From NCBI RefSeq assembly GCF_008905045.1, contig NZ_VWMY01000027.1:89690-153689 (forward strand): 64,000 nt of DNA. Reading direction: 5' to 3'. Numbering within the stretch: position 1 is the stretch's first letter; each line of letters begins with the position of its first letter. The stretch is from Streptomyces albicerus. GTDB lineage: Bacteria; Actinomycetota; Actinomycetes; Streptomycetales; Streptomycetaceae. This document shows positions 1-8,273 of the stretch, one piece after another. A program made the position numbers and the translations under genes. The notes below the pieces were generated by a model. It did not search any database. It saw nothing but the letters and a program-made list of their open reading frames with translations, and was not told the DNA's origin.

Positions 1-25
1 TCGCGCGACGGTAATCGCCCGCGGG

Positions 26-772
26 TCAGATCTGGTTCTCGCCGCCGTCGACGTACAGGTTGGCTCCGAGGATGAAGCTGCTCTGCTCGGAAGCGAGGAA
101 AGCCACCACGTTGGCGACCTCGTCCGGGCGTCCGATCCGGCCCAGTGGGACACCTGCGGCGAACTGTGACTTGGTGAGGGGCGTGTCGCCCGCGGCCACG
201 GCGTCGAGTCCAGGAGTGTCGATGGTGCCCGGGGAGATCGCGTTGACCCGGATACCGCGGTCTTTGAGCTCGTTGGCCCAGGTCCGGGCGAAGGACCGTA
301 TCGCTGCCTTGGAGGCCGCGTACGTACCGAAGGCCGCGACACCGTCATCGGCGCGCACCGAGGAGTTCAGGATCACCGACGCGCCGTCGTTGAGCAGCGG
401 CAGCGCCTTCTGCACCGTGAACAATGTGCCCCGGACGTTGACGCCGAAAGTCTCCTCGAAGTGGTCCTCGGTGACCTGCTGCAGCGTCGCGAACGACGCG
501 GTGCCGGCATTGGCGAACAACACGTCCAGGCCCCGGCCCCGGGCGCGGACCGTGGCGTAGAGCCGGTCAAGGTCGGCCAGGTTGGAGATGTCACCCACCA
601 CCGCGGTGGCCCCTGCCGGGCCTATGGTCTCGACGGCCGCGTCCAGCACGTCCTTGCGCCGGCCCGTGATGAACACGTGCGCGCCCTCGGCCGCCAGCCG
701 AACGGCGGTGGCCAGGCCGATCCCGGTGCCGCCGCCGGTGACGACGGCGGTCTTGCCTTCAAGCTGTCCCAT
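26..772 (-). CDS. SDR family NAD(P)-dependent oxidoreductase
   Basis: A classical short-chain dehydrogenase/reductase of 248 residues, normal length for the family. The Rossmann glycine motif TGGGTGIG lies at residues 12-19, FANAG near 87-91, and the catalytic set is Ser138, Tyr151 and Lys155 (YAASK). The C-terminal end (NLYVDGGENQI) is typical of glucose/3-oxoacyl reductase-like members. The start MGQLEGKTAVV was chosen because upstream in-frame residues run into the operator region. It is transcribed divergently from the TetR gene next door, so it is probably that regulator's target. The substrate cannot be read from sequence; enzymes in this arrangement often reduce or oxidise small carbonyl or alcohol compounds. 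Confidence 0.93.
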   Translation of the reverse strand: MGQLEGKTAVVTGGGTGIGLATAVRLAAEGAHVFITGRRKDVLDAAVETIGPAGATAVVGDISNLADLDRLYATVRARGRGLDVLFANAGTASFATLQQVTEDHFEETFGVNVRGTLFTVQKALPLLNDGASVILNSSVRADDGVAAFGTYAASKAAIRSFARTWANELKDRGIRVNAISPGTIDTPGLDAVAAGDTPLTKSQFAAGVPLGRIGRPDEVANVVAFLASEQSSFILGANLYVDGGENQI

Positions 773-793
773 GCGAATGACCTCCACAAACTT

Positions 794-843
794 CAGTACC
801 GATCGATACTGAACGGGACCGTAGCACATCTGCACCGACCGGT
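794..843. promoter_or_regulatory. Probable TetR operator between SDR and TetR genes
   Basis: An 18-bp near-palindrome at 794-811 (CAGTACCGATCGATACTG, five-base arms CAGTA/TACTG around CGATCG) lies just upstream of the SDR start. A second short dyad, ACCGACCGGT, is at 834-843. Both sit in the intergenic gap of the divergent pair, where TetR-family repressors usually bind. Binding is inferred. Confidence 0.5.
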
Positions 844-854
844 ACGGAAGAGGT

Positions 855-1475
855 ATGCTCGACCGTATGGAGACGCGTCAGAAGGCACCGATCGGCCGAC
901 CGAGGAGTTTCGACGCCGACGAGGCCCTCGAACACGCCATGCGGGTCTTTTGGCAACAGGGCTACGAAGGCGCCAGCCTCACCGATCTGACCAACGCCAT
1001 GGGCATCACCCGCACCAGCATGTACGCGGCCTTCGGCAACAAGGAGGACCTGTTCCGGAAGGCCTTGGAGCGCTATACCGAAGGCCCCGCCTCGTATGGG
1101 GCCCGGGCCCTGCAGGAACCGACCGCCCGACAGGTGGCCACCGCGTTCCTGGGCGGCTCCGTCCGGGCCACGACCCGCCCCGGCTGTCCCACCGGGTGCT
1201 TCGGCGTCCAGGGATCCCTCGCCGCCGGCGACCCGGGAAGCAATGCCCGCGACGCCCTCATCGTCTGGCGCAACGAGCACACCTCCCTCCTCCGCGACCG
1301 GTTCCGGCAAGCCGTCGACGAAGGCGACCTGCCCCCCGGCACCGATCCCGAACTGCTCGCCCGCTACCTCATGACCGTGGCAAACGGCATCGCCGTCCAA
1401 GCCGCCAGCGGCACCACCCGCGACGACCTCCAGCAGGTGGCCGACATGGCCCTGCGAAGCTGGCCATCTGCCTGA
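855..1475 (+). CDS. TetR/AcrR family transcriptional regulator
   Basis: A 206-residue regulator with an N-terminal TetR helix-turn-helix: RPRSFDADEALEHAM, then the recognition part ITRTSMYAAFGNKEDLF at about residues 49-65. The remainder is the all-helical ligand/dimerisation domain, with a Cys pair (PGCPTGCFG) seen in the YcdC/ComR-like subgroup. Starts at 855 or 867 (METRQKAP) are both possible; neither has an ideally spaced Shine-Dalgarno. It is divergent from the SDR gene, and the palindromes between them suggest autoregulation plus control of that enzyme. The inducer is unknown. Confidence 0.93.
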   Translation: MLDRMETRQKAPIGRPRSFDADEALEHAMRVFWQQGYEGASLTDLTNAMGITRTSMYAAFGNKEDLFRKALERYTEGPASYGARALQEPTARQVATAFLGGSVRATTRPGCPTGCFGVQGSLAAGDPGSNARDALIVWRNEHTSLLRDRFRQAVDEGDLPPGTDPELLARYLMTVANGIAVQAASGTTRDDLQQVADMALRSWPSA

Positions 1476-1540
1476 CGGCCCTGACGACCGAGGTCGATCG
1501 CATACAGCGCCCGCCCCCTCAGTCGTCCGGAAACTAACCG

Positions 1541-1969
1541 TCAGTCGTCCGGAAACTCACCCTCCAACGCGGCGGCCATGCGCAGCCAGGGCTTCGCCTC
1601 TTCGCGCCGCCCCTGACGTTCCAAGGTGCGGCCCAGCATCAGGTGGGCGTAGTGCTCCACCGGATTGCGGTCGATGACCAGGCGCAACTGTTCCTCGGCG
1701 CGCCGCAGTTGTGCGGAGTGGTAGTAGGAGCGGGCCAGCAACAGCCGGGGGCCGGTCTGCTCCGGGGCCTCCTCCACGACGGCGGCGAGCAGCCGGGCAG
1801 CACCGATGTAGTCCCGGGCCTCGAACAGCAACTGGGCCCGCTCCCAGCGTTCGGCGGTGGTCTCCTCGTGCGGCACGCCGGCGCCGTTGTCGAACAGGTG
1901 CAGGGCGCTGGCCCAGCGGTCGGGCGCGACGCCGCCGTTCGCCCAGTTGTCGTTGAAGTTGTCGCTCAT
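1541..1969 (-). CDS. Tetratricopeptide repeat protein
   Basis: A 142-residue soluble protein built of helical TPR-like repeats (for example ERWERAQLLFEARDYIGAA, then GPRLLLARSYYHSAQLRRA, then HYAHLMLGRTLERQG). Proteins of this length and composition are common in streptomycetes and probably act as protein-interaction scaffolds. The start ATG at 1969 is preceded by a purine-rich ribosome site (AGGGAAAGGA, about six bases upstream), so the gene can be expressed alone. The reading frame is also open upstream into a truncated solute-binding protein, so a longer fusion of 337 residues is possible. Confidence 0.8.
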   Translation of the reverse strand: MSDNFNDNWANGGVAPDRWASALHLFDNGAGVPHEETTAERWERAQLLFEARDYIGAARLLAAVVEEAPEQTGPRLLLARSYYHSAQLRRAEEQLRLVIDRNPVEHYAHLMLGRTLERQGRREEAKPWLRMAAALEGEFPDD

Positions 1970-2554
1970 CGGTAATCCTTTCCCTGCTGCCGCGCGCTCG
2001 AGGACTAGGGAACGCCGGGAGCTGTCGCCCGTGGCGGCGATCAGCACCGGCTTGCCGGTGGGAGCGCCCTCGTCCAGCACGTCGAAGAACGACCGCAGCA
2101 GCCGCCCCTCGCGCTTCCAGCGCGTGAAGTCGTGCAGCGTCTGCAGCTGCACGAGGTCGGGGACCAGGGTGTCGGTGGCGAACTGGTTGTCCACGCGGAC
2201 GTCGTGGTACTTGCTGTAGTCCACGATGAGCGTGAGGTCGATCTCCGGGAACCGCTGGCGGAAGGCCGCCCTCGCGCCCCCGCCGCTCCCCGAGTTGGCG
2301 AGGTCTCCGCCCGCGTAGATCACGAGTTTGCCGCCCTCGGCGATGGCGTCCTGGTACAGCTCGTCGAGCGAACGGGTCTCTTCACCACGGCCTGCGACGC
2401 CCTGCGACGCGGTGTCGGACGCGGAGTCCGCGGCGGTGCCGGCCGACGCGTGTGTGCCAAGGGGCGCGGCGGACACCGACACCGCGGACGTCGCGCCCAA
2501 CACGGCGCCTGCGCCCGCCGCGAGCATCCGTCGCCTGCTGAAGTTGTTGGACAT
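1970..2554 (-). pseudogene. Chimeric remnant: solute-binding protein N-terminus joined to FMN reductase fragment
   Basis: Residues 1-40 form a twin-arginine signal (SRRRMLAAGAGA). Residues about 61-152 match the start of an extracellular solute-binding protein (LDELYQDAIAEGGKLVIYAG, then VVDYSKYHDVR-like and VPDLVQLQTLHDFTRWKREG). The similarity then stops. About 30 residues (FFDVLDEGAP, GKPVLIAATG, RRSLVLERA) look like the core of a CE1759/SsuE-type FMN reductase. No stop codon follows, and the frame runs straight into the TPR gene. I read this as two deletion scars fused in frame. It could still give a secreted fusion, but neither parent function can survive. Confidence 0.7.
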
Positions 2555-2654
2555 GTGAGGGGGTTGGTCCTTTCTCGGCCTGCGTGAATCCGCCGTAGAC
2601 CACGGCGCCGTCAGCCTGCCGCCTCACCGAGGCGCCGCGCATCGCCCGGAAGCC

Positions 2655-2690
2655 GCTTCTGCCTTCAACCGTTCGATTGAACGCAGAAGC
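2655..2690. repeat. Inverted repeat with 8-bp arms
   Basis: GCTTCTGC and GCAGAAGC enclose a loop that itself contains TTCAA/TTGAA, so a longer stem can form. It lies between the solute-binding remnant and the decayed GH43 fragment. It could be a terminator left from one of those genes or an operator; there is no T-rich tail on either strand. Confidence 0.4.
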
Positions 2691-2729
2691 ACCTCGCGGC
2701 CGAACCGCCTACTGCCCTGTCACCCGAGG

Positions 2730-3110
2730 CCGTCGGCGCCAACGGCTGCGACGGACTCGTCGAGAGCGGCGTCGGAGACGGACTGCGGGTGCCCTTCGAT
2801 GTCCAGGCCGAGCCGCGGCCCTGTGAAGGTCGCTGAGAGGCTCCTGAGCAGCGTCGTCGACGCTCAGCACGCCTCAGGCGCAACTCGCGGCACGCGGGAC
2901 CGCCTGTTCGTGGTTGCCCGCGGCGACGTACAGGTAGTACCAGTTGCGCGTTGTAGTACGCCGTGATCCCGCTCAAGTGCTGGAAGGCGCGGGGCCGGTA
3001 CTCCCCTCGTCGCCTCCAGCGCGACGCGCGCCGCGGTCATCCGGCGGGTCATGAGACTGGGCCCGACCAGGCTCTACGGCGACCGACCGCCCCGAAGCCG
3101 CAGGTGGGAC
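2730..3110 (-). pseudogene. Decayed GH43-type beta-xylosidase/arabinofuranosidase C-terminal fragment
   Basis: Read across shifting frames on the minus strand, this stretch gives pieces in the order of the GH43 C-terminal beta-sandwich. They are SHLRLRGGRSP, a TAG stop, SLVGPSLMTRRMTAARVALE, then EYRPRAFQHLSGITAYYN, a frameshift, RNWYYLYVAAGN, and later GPRLGLDIEGHPQ. At least two frameshifts and one nonsense codon interrupt it, and the catalytic N-terminal propeller is absent. The family call rests on recall of the conserved AGLTAYYNTRNWYYL region. The gene is non-functional. Confidence 0.65.
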
Positions 3111-3156
3111 GGGCCGGCCTGTCAGCGCGACCCCGACCGTGAGGGCCAGGGAAACC

Positions 3157-3182
3157 CGGGTCCGCACCGCGGTGCGGACCCG
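3157..3182. repeat. 26-bp perfect palindrome
   Basis: CGGGTCCGCACCG followed directly by its reverse complement makes a perfect palindrome with no loop. It lies in non-coding DNA between the GH43 remnant and the ABC ATPase remnant. A short minus-strand reading (MRVRTAVRTRVSLALTVGVA) crosses it and resembles the start of a sensor kinase, so it may simply be fossil coding sequence. Confidence 0.6.
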
Positions 3183-3220
3183 CATGGGATCACCGCAGGG
3201 CCGCCGCCTCGGGGCCGTGG

Positions 3221-3281
3221 ATCGGCCGAACGGCCGAGGGCCCGGCCCCGGGCTCATGGGCGTTGTGGCCGTTCGGCCGAT
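3221..3281. repeat. 15-bp perfect inverted repeat
   Basis: ATCGGCCGAACGGCC at 3221-3235 is matched by its exact reverse complement at 3267-3281, leaving a 31-nt loop. No intact gene ends here. It may be a terminator of a lost gene or the end of a mobile element. Confidence 0.55.
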
Positions 3282-3400
3282 GCCGCTGCCCGGGCCCACC
3301 GGAGAGGTTGGGATCGCTGACCTTCCCGCTGAGATTCGGAGTACTTCATGCGGTGCGAGCCTCTTGTCATGAGCGACGTGTCCGACGTGCGCTGCCGGGA

Positions 3401-3589
3401 CCTGAAAGCGGCGCCCTGGACCAGCGCACCAGCACCGAGGTCATCCAGCTGCTGACCTTCGTCACCCGTGAGTCGGGCACAGCGCTGGTGATGGTCACCC
3501 ACGACGCCGACGTCACCGCCCACTGCGGCCGGATCCTCCAGGTGCGGGACGGCCGGATCAGCAGCCACAGCCAGTACACGGTCGCCTGA
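3401..3589 (+). pseudogene. ABC transporter ATP-binding protein, C-terminal remnant
   Basis: Only the last 60 or so residues of an ATPase remain: ESGALDQRTSTEVIQLL corresponds to the D-loop region after Walker B (normally DEPTGALD), then VMVTHDADVTAHCGRI holds the H-loop histidine. The Walker A and signature motifs, and everything else expected in a protein of about 240 residues, are missing upstream. It precedes an FtsX-type permease by 28 bp in the same direction, so it is the truncated partner ATPase. The permease therefore has no intact cognate ATPase in this window. Confidence 0.75.
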
Positions 3590-3617
3590 CCGCACCATCC
3601 ACGCCCCGGAGACCTCC

Positions 3618-5630
3618 ATGCGTTCCCCCGTCCTGCCCCTGACCTGGCACCTCGCCAAGTCCTCCGGCCGCCGCGGCCTGCAGACGCAGCTGCTGGCCGT
3701 CGTCGTCGCCGCCGTCAGCGCGTTCGTGCTGCTGGTGATGATCGCCGCGAGCCTCGGTTCCGGCGCCCGGGCCGACCGCACCACATGGCGTACGCCCGAC
3801 GCCGTACCGGCGAAGCAGGCCACCGCCGTCCAGGCGGTCACCACGACGTACGTCCGCCACGAGCCCGTCACCGTGGTGTCGCTGGCCCAGCTGCCCGGCC
3901 GCAAGGCCACACCCGCCCCGCCCGGCCTGAGCACCTTCCCCGAGCAGGGCGAGGTGTACGTCTCCCCCGCGCTCGACGGGCTGATGCGCGAGCTGCCCAC
4001 GAACCAACTGGCCGACCGCCTCCCGAAGCCGGCGTCGTACGGCACGATCGACGCGGCCGGCCTCGCCTCCCCCGACGAGCTGGTCGCCGTCGTGGGACGG
4101 GCGCCGTCCGATCCGTCGGTGTCCAAGGCGGCCGGGGGCGACAACTGGTACGACGAGGAGCAGACCGCACGCGCCGAGATCGCCGGCTTCACCTCCACCC
4201 AGCCGAGCCCCTTCACCGGGCCCGACCAGCAGATGACGGTGCTGGGCGTGGCACTGCTGGTGATGCCCGTGATCGTGCTTGCCTCGGCGGCCGGACGGCT
4301 GGGCGCCGCCCGGCGCGAGCAGCGGCTCGCCGCACTGCGCCTGGCCGGGGCGACCCCACGGCAGATCATCGCCATGACGGCCGCCGAGGCGGCGGCCGTG
4401 GGCGGGGCCGGAGCGCTGACGGGTGCCCTCGCGTACGCGACGCTGCTGCCCGCCCTCGCCGAGATCCCCTACGGCGTCGGCGGCTGGTACACCGGCCAGC
4501 TGTGGGTGGGCCTGCCCTGGCTCGCGGCCGTCGTGCCGGCGGTCACCGCGCTCATCACCGTCAGCGCCGTGACGATGCTGCGCCAGGTCGCCACCTCCCC
4601 GCTGGGCGTCGCCCAGCAGGCCGACCCGCGCCGCACCCGCATGATCCGGCTCGTACTGTTCGCCGCGGTACTGGGCTACGTCCTGTTCTCCACGCAGGGC
4701 GGGCAGCTCGGCGCCCGGCAGATGGTCGCCCTGCTGGCGCTGTTCTACGGCGCGTTCTGGCTCTTCGGCCCGTGGGTCGTGGACCGGCTGGGCCGGATCG
4801 TGGGCCGTTACGCCCGCCGCCCGGCCACGCTGCTGGCGGCCCGTCGGCTCAGCGACGACCCGAGCGGCGCCTGGCGCACCGTCAGCGGCCTGGTCCTGGC
4901 CGGCTTCGTCGCCGGGTTCTTCTCCGTCAGCCAGTTGGCCATCGGCTTCTCCGACCAGCACGGCCAGGTCGCCGTGTTGACCGCGGACTCCGCGGCCACC
5001 CAGCGTGCCGCCGCCGAAGCCCGCACGCTCCTGCGCGAAGCGGGCGTCACTGCCACCGTCACGGTCCCCTCCGAGGACGACTTCGACAATCCGCTGCACG
5101 GCAGCTCGGGCCTGATCGCCCGCGTCTCCGGCGGCCAGGACCAGCTCGACACCGCCGTCACGGCGCTGACCCCTCTCGGAGCGGGCAGGCTGCCGTTCAC
5201 GCAGGACTATCCGAATGCCGTGGACAACGTGTACATGGACCGCCTCGGCGTGGTCAGTACCGCCACCTTGGGCATGAGCTTCCTCGTCGCGGCCGCCTCC
5301 GCCGGTCTGACCGCCGCCGCGAACGTCCTCGACCGGCGCCGCGTCTACGGCCTGCTGCGGCTGGCCGGCACTCCGCTGAGGATGCTGGACCGAGCCCGGA
5401 CGCGCGAGACGGCCCTCCCCCTGGCCGTCCTGGCCGGCGGCACCACCGCGATGGGCGTCTACGGCGCCTACCAGCTCAACAAGGCGGCCGACAGCACGAT
5501 GAACGTCTCCGGCGCCCTGCAACTGGCCGCCTGCGTGGCCGTCGGCACGCTGGCGATGCTCGCCGCGATCGGCGCCAGCAGGCCGCTGCTGCGCAAGGTG
5601 ACCGCCGACCCCGTCCAGACCGCGGACTAG
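3618..5630 (+). CDS. FtsX/MacB-like ABC transporter permease
   Basis: A membrane protein of 670 residues with an N-terminal anchor (LLAVVVAAVSAFVLLVMI) and several further hydrophobic segments (about residues 205-225, 255-280, 300-320, 345-365, 410-430, 550-570, 620-650). These are grouped as the two FtsX-like cores seen in streptomycete exporter/sensor permeases. FtsX cores usually act with a LolD-type ATPase to move or shear envelope substrates. Here the upstream ATPase is truncated, so activity would need another ATPase. A GGAG site precedes the ATG. It is slightly short for the family (often around 800 residues). Confidence 0.85.
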   Translation: MRSPVLPLTWHLAKSSGRRGLQTQLLAVVVAAVSAFVLLVMIAASLGSGARADRTTWRTPDAVPAKQATAVQAVTTTYVRHEPVTVVSLAQLPGRKATPAPPGLSTFPEQGEVYVSPALDGLMRELPTNQLADRLPKPASYGTIDAAGLASPDELVAVVGRAPSDPSVSKAAGGDNWYDEEQTARAEIAGFTSTQPSPFTGPDQQMTVLGVALLVMPVIVLASAAGRLGAARREQRLAALRLAGATPRQIIAMTAAEAAAVGGAGALTGALAYATLLPALAEIPYGVGGWYTGQLWVGLPWLAAVVPAVTALITVSAVTMLRQVATSPLGVAQQADPRRTRMIRLVLFAAVLGYVLFSTQGGQLGARQMVALLALFYGAFWLFGPWVVDRLGRIVGRYARRPATLLAARRLSDDPSGAWRTVSGLVLAGFVAGFFSVSQLAIGFSDQHGQVAVLTADSAATQRAAAEARTLLREAGVTATVTVPSEDDFDNPLHGSSGLIARVSGGQDQLDTAVTALTPLGAGRLPFTQDYPNAVDNVYMDRLGVVSTATLGMSFLVAAASAGLTAAANVLDRRRVYGLLRLAGTPLRMLDRARTRETALPLAVLAGGTTAMGVYGAYQLNKAADSTMNVSGALQLAACVAVGTLAMLAAIGASRPLLRKVTADPVQTAD

Positions 5631-5650
5631 AACCGCGCACTGACAAGGCC

Positions 5651-5688
5651 GTCGGGCCGGCCGCACCCCACAAGGCGACCGGCCCGAC
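5651..5688 (+). terminator. Probable terminator after the permease gene
   Basis: GTCGGGCCGG and CCGGCCCGAC form a perfect 10-bp GC-rich stem around an 18-nt loop, 20 bp after the permease stop. There is no T-tract, as is usual in streptomycetes. It lies between two converging transcription units. Confidence 0.6.
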
Positions 5689-5970
5689 ACCACCGCCTGC
5701 GTGCAGGTGCGGCGGCAACGGCCCGGTCGCGGAAGCCACGGCCAGTTCCCCGCCGTCCCCGCGCTCAACCTCGTGCGGCACACCCACGACGCCCCCCCAC
5801 GATGGCGCCGACGTACCGCACGGCCACCGCGCGGGCCGCACAACCATCGGCCGGCGAACCGGAGTTACTCGACATTCGATACGTCGGACATCGCGTCGGG
5901 AAGGCGTCAGTCACCCGGCTGCGGCGCGAGCGTCGCTCTACGGGAGCGGGTTCTGTCGGTCGTGGTCGGC

Positions 5971-6958
5971 TCACCGGGAGGCGGTGGCTGCCTGGTGTGT
6001 GTGAGGGACGGCCGGGCCATGGGGCTGCGTCGTGCGCTGGTGGCGGCGGGTGAGCCGGCGGTCCAGGAGCGTGCTCGCGAAGGCCGCCAGGGCGAAGGCC
6101 GCGCCGACCCAGCCGATGGCCGCCAGGCCCAGGTCCGCGTCGATGACCAGGCCCGCCACCCAGGGGGCGATGGCGATCCCGACGTTGAAGGCGGCGATGT
6201 TCATGGCTCCGCCCAGCGTCCGGACCTCGCCCAGGACGCTGAACACCCGGGCGTTGACCGCCGGGTTGGTGAGGAAGCCGCCGGCACCCAGCAGCATCGC
6301 GAGAAATGGTGGCGGAGACGGTCAGCGCGGTGGTGGCGTAGGCGACCCAGAGCCGGGGCACGGCCAGCGACCGTAGTTCGGTGCGCAGTTCGAGCCGCGG
6401 TGCGTCGGCGTCGTGTCCGCCGGGCAGGACGACCAGCAGCGCGATCGCGGAGAGCGCGGTCAGCACCGCCACCGCCCAGAACGCCGCTTGCCAGCCGGCG
6501 TGCTGGGCCAGCAGGGTGCCGGCCGGCACGCCGAGGATCATGGAGATGCTCAGTCCGGAGACCACCACGGACACCGCCTTACCGCGCTGGTCGGCGGGGA
6601 CGAGGGAGACTGCGGCGACCGAGGCCAGTGTCCAGAATCCGGCATACGCCATGGCCGTCACCACACGCGTGACCAGCAGAAATCCGAAGTGCGGCACGAG
6701 CGCGGCGGCTGTGTGCCCGGCGATGAACACGATCTGGAAGCCGGTCAGCGCGGCGCGGCGGGGCAGCTTGAGGGTGGCCAGCGTCAGCAGCGGTGCTCCG
6801 ACGACCATGCCGACGGCGAAGGCGGAAACGAGCAGGCCGGCCTCGGACAGGGAGATGTTCAGATCACCGGCGAGGGGCGGCAGCAGCCCGGCCGGCATGA
6901 ATTCCGAGGTGCCTTGGGCGAAGGTGCCGAACCCGATGACGTAGATGACGAAAGGCAT
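5971..6958 (-). pseudogene. MFS drug-efflux transporter (DHA1), internally deleted and frameshifted
   Basis: The N-terminal half is well preserved (MPFVIYVIGFGTFAQGTSEF, the LKLPRR cytoplasmic loop, RVVTAMAYAGFWTLAS, about six membrane spans) down to about residue 215 (VAYATTALTVSAT). The frame then changes. The C-terminal spans reappear in another frame (LLGAGGFLTNPAVNARVFS, then NIAAFNVGIAIAPWVAGL). Roughly 80-100 residues covering spans 7 to 9 or so are missing at about 6297-6310. The parent family is the arabinose-efflux/chloramphenicol-type MFS of about 400 residues. It is divergent from an XRE regulator that probably once controlled it. Confidence 0.85.
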
Positions 6959-7205
6959 GGTGATTGGGGTGCTCCACTAGGCAGGACGGAGACCGGGTGC
7001 GGGCCGAAAGCCGGCGAGTACGTGACGACTCTTCGGAACCAGGCACGACCCTTCCGGACCGGGCTCGGTCCTTCGCGCCCGGCCTGTCTCCAGCTTCACG
7101 CCGCCGGCCGTACCGACGGCCCTCGAAGCGGGCCCAGCCGAACCTGGGTCCAGCTGGGCCACCCTGGCACCAGGCGACCGGACCACCAGCGGCAATACTG
7201 AAAAA

Positions 7206-8114
7206 ATGGAGCAGAACGCTGAGCTGGGAGACTTCCTCCGCACCCGCCGGGCCCGCCTGAGCCCGGCCGAGGCGGGCGTGGCCCCAGGTGGCGGCGCCCG
7301 CCGGGTTCCGGGACTCCGCCGCGAGGAGGTCGCGTACCTGGCCGGGGTGAGCACGGACTACTACACCCGCCTCGAACAGGGCAGGCACCCCAACGTCTCC
7401 GAGACCGTGCTGACGGCCGTGGCCCGCGCCCTGCGCCTGGACGACGACGAGCGCGAATACCTCTTCGACCTCGTCCGACCCTCCACCACCCGCCCGCGGC
7501 GCCGCCACCCGGCACGTGTGCAGCGGGCCCGGCCCGAGGTCCACCGGATGGTGGACATCCTCAACGGCGTCACGCCGGCCTTCGTCGCCAACCACCGGCA
7601 GGACGTCCTGGCCGCCAACCAGTTGGCCCGTGCCCTGATCACGGACTTCGACGCACTGCCGTACCGCGAGCGCAACTTCGCCCGCTACGTCCTCCTCGAC
7701 CCCGTGGCCCGCGAGCGGTACACGAACTGGGACGAGGTCGCGGAGATCGTCGTGGCCGATCTCCGCCTGCAGGCCGGACGCCACCCCGACGACACCCGGC
7801 TGAACGAACTGATCGGCGAGGCTTACGTCAAGGTGCCGGAGTTCAACACCTGGTGGGACAGCCACCGAGTCGCCCAGTGCGTCCACGGAACACAGCGCTT
7901 CCACCACCCGGTGGTCGGCGCCCTCACCCTGCACCACGAACTCCTCGCCTTCCCGGCCGACCCGGACCAGACGCTGTGCCTCTACACCGCCGAGCCCGGC
8001 TCCTCCTCCGCGCAGGCCCTGGCCCTCCTCGCCAGTTGGAGCGCACCCGACGCCACGCCCGGCCACGGCGCCTCCCACACCTCACGGCTCGGCGGCACCG
8101 AACGCGAGGAGTGA
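7206..8114 (+). CDS. XRE family regulator with MmyB-like ligand domain
   Basis: 302 residues. An N-terminal Cro/CI-type helix-turn-helix (LGDFLRTRRARLSP, then LRREEVAYLAGVSTDYYTRL at about 37-56, EQGRHPNVSE) is followed by the PAS-like MmyB/MLTR domain (VLAANQLARAL, NFARYVLLDP, HPVVGALTLHHE, LCLYTAEPGSSS). These regulators typically sit divergent from a membrane transporter or oxidoreductase and sense a hydrophobic ligand; here the neighbour is the broken MFS gene. No clear Shine-Dalgarno precedes the ATG (CAATACTGAAAAAATG), so translation may be leaderless. A truncated relative lies at 55925-56644. Confidence 0.93.
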   Translation: MEQNAELGDFLRTRRARLSPAEAGVAPGGGARRVPGLRREEVAYLAGVSTDYYTRLEQGRHPNVSETVLTAVARALRLDDDEREYLFDLVRPSTTRPRRRHPARVQRARPEVHRMVDILNGVTPAFVANHRQDVLAANQLARALITDFDALPYRERNFARYVLLDPVARERYTNWDEVAEIVVADLRLQAGRHPDDTRLNELIGEAYVKVPEFNTWWDSHRVAQCVHGTQRFHHPVVGALTLHHELLAFPADPDQTLCLYTAEPGSSSAQALALLASWSAPDATPGHGASHTSRLGGTEREE

Positions 8115-8115
8115 G

Positions 8116-8140
8116 CTGCGCCCGGGGCCCACGGGCGCAG
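8116..8140 (+). terminator. Probable terminator after the XRE gene
   Basis: CTGCGCCC and GGGCGCAG form a perfect 8-bp stem with a 9-nt loop immediately after the stop codon at 8114. Confidence 0.6.
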
Positions 8141-8273
8141 AACTCCACGGGACGAGTTCTGACGGGCCGGGCGGAAGTCCGTTGCGCTGTCGAGGGGTCG
8201 GCAACCCACCACCCGAGCCACGCGCCGATCACGTGAAACACGTGGGAAACGGACGTTTCCTAAACTCCGGCAG

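Noticed and set aside
3558..5843. Very long minus-strand open frame opposite the FtsX-type permease
   Set aside because: Composition is repetitive Gly/Ala/Arg/His-rich with no domain, and the plus strand carries an intact permease. It is a GC-rich shadow.
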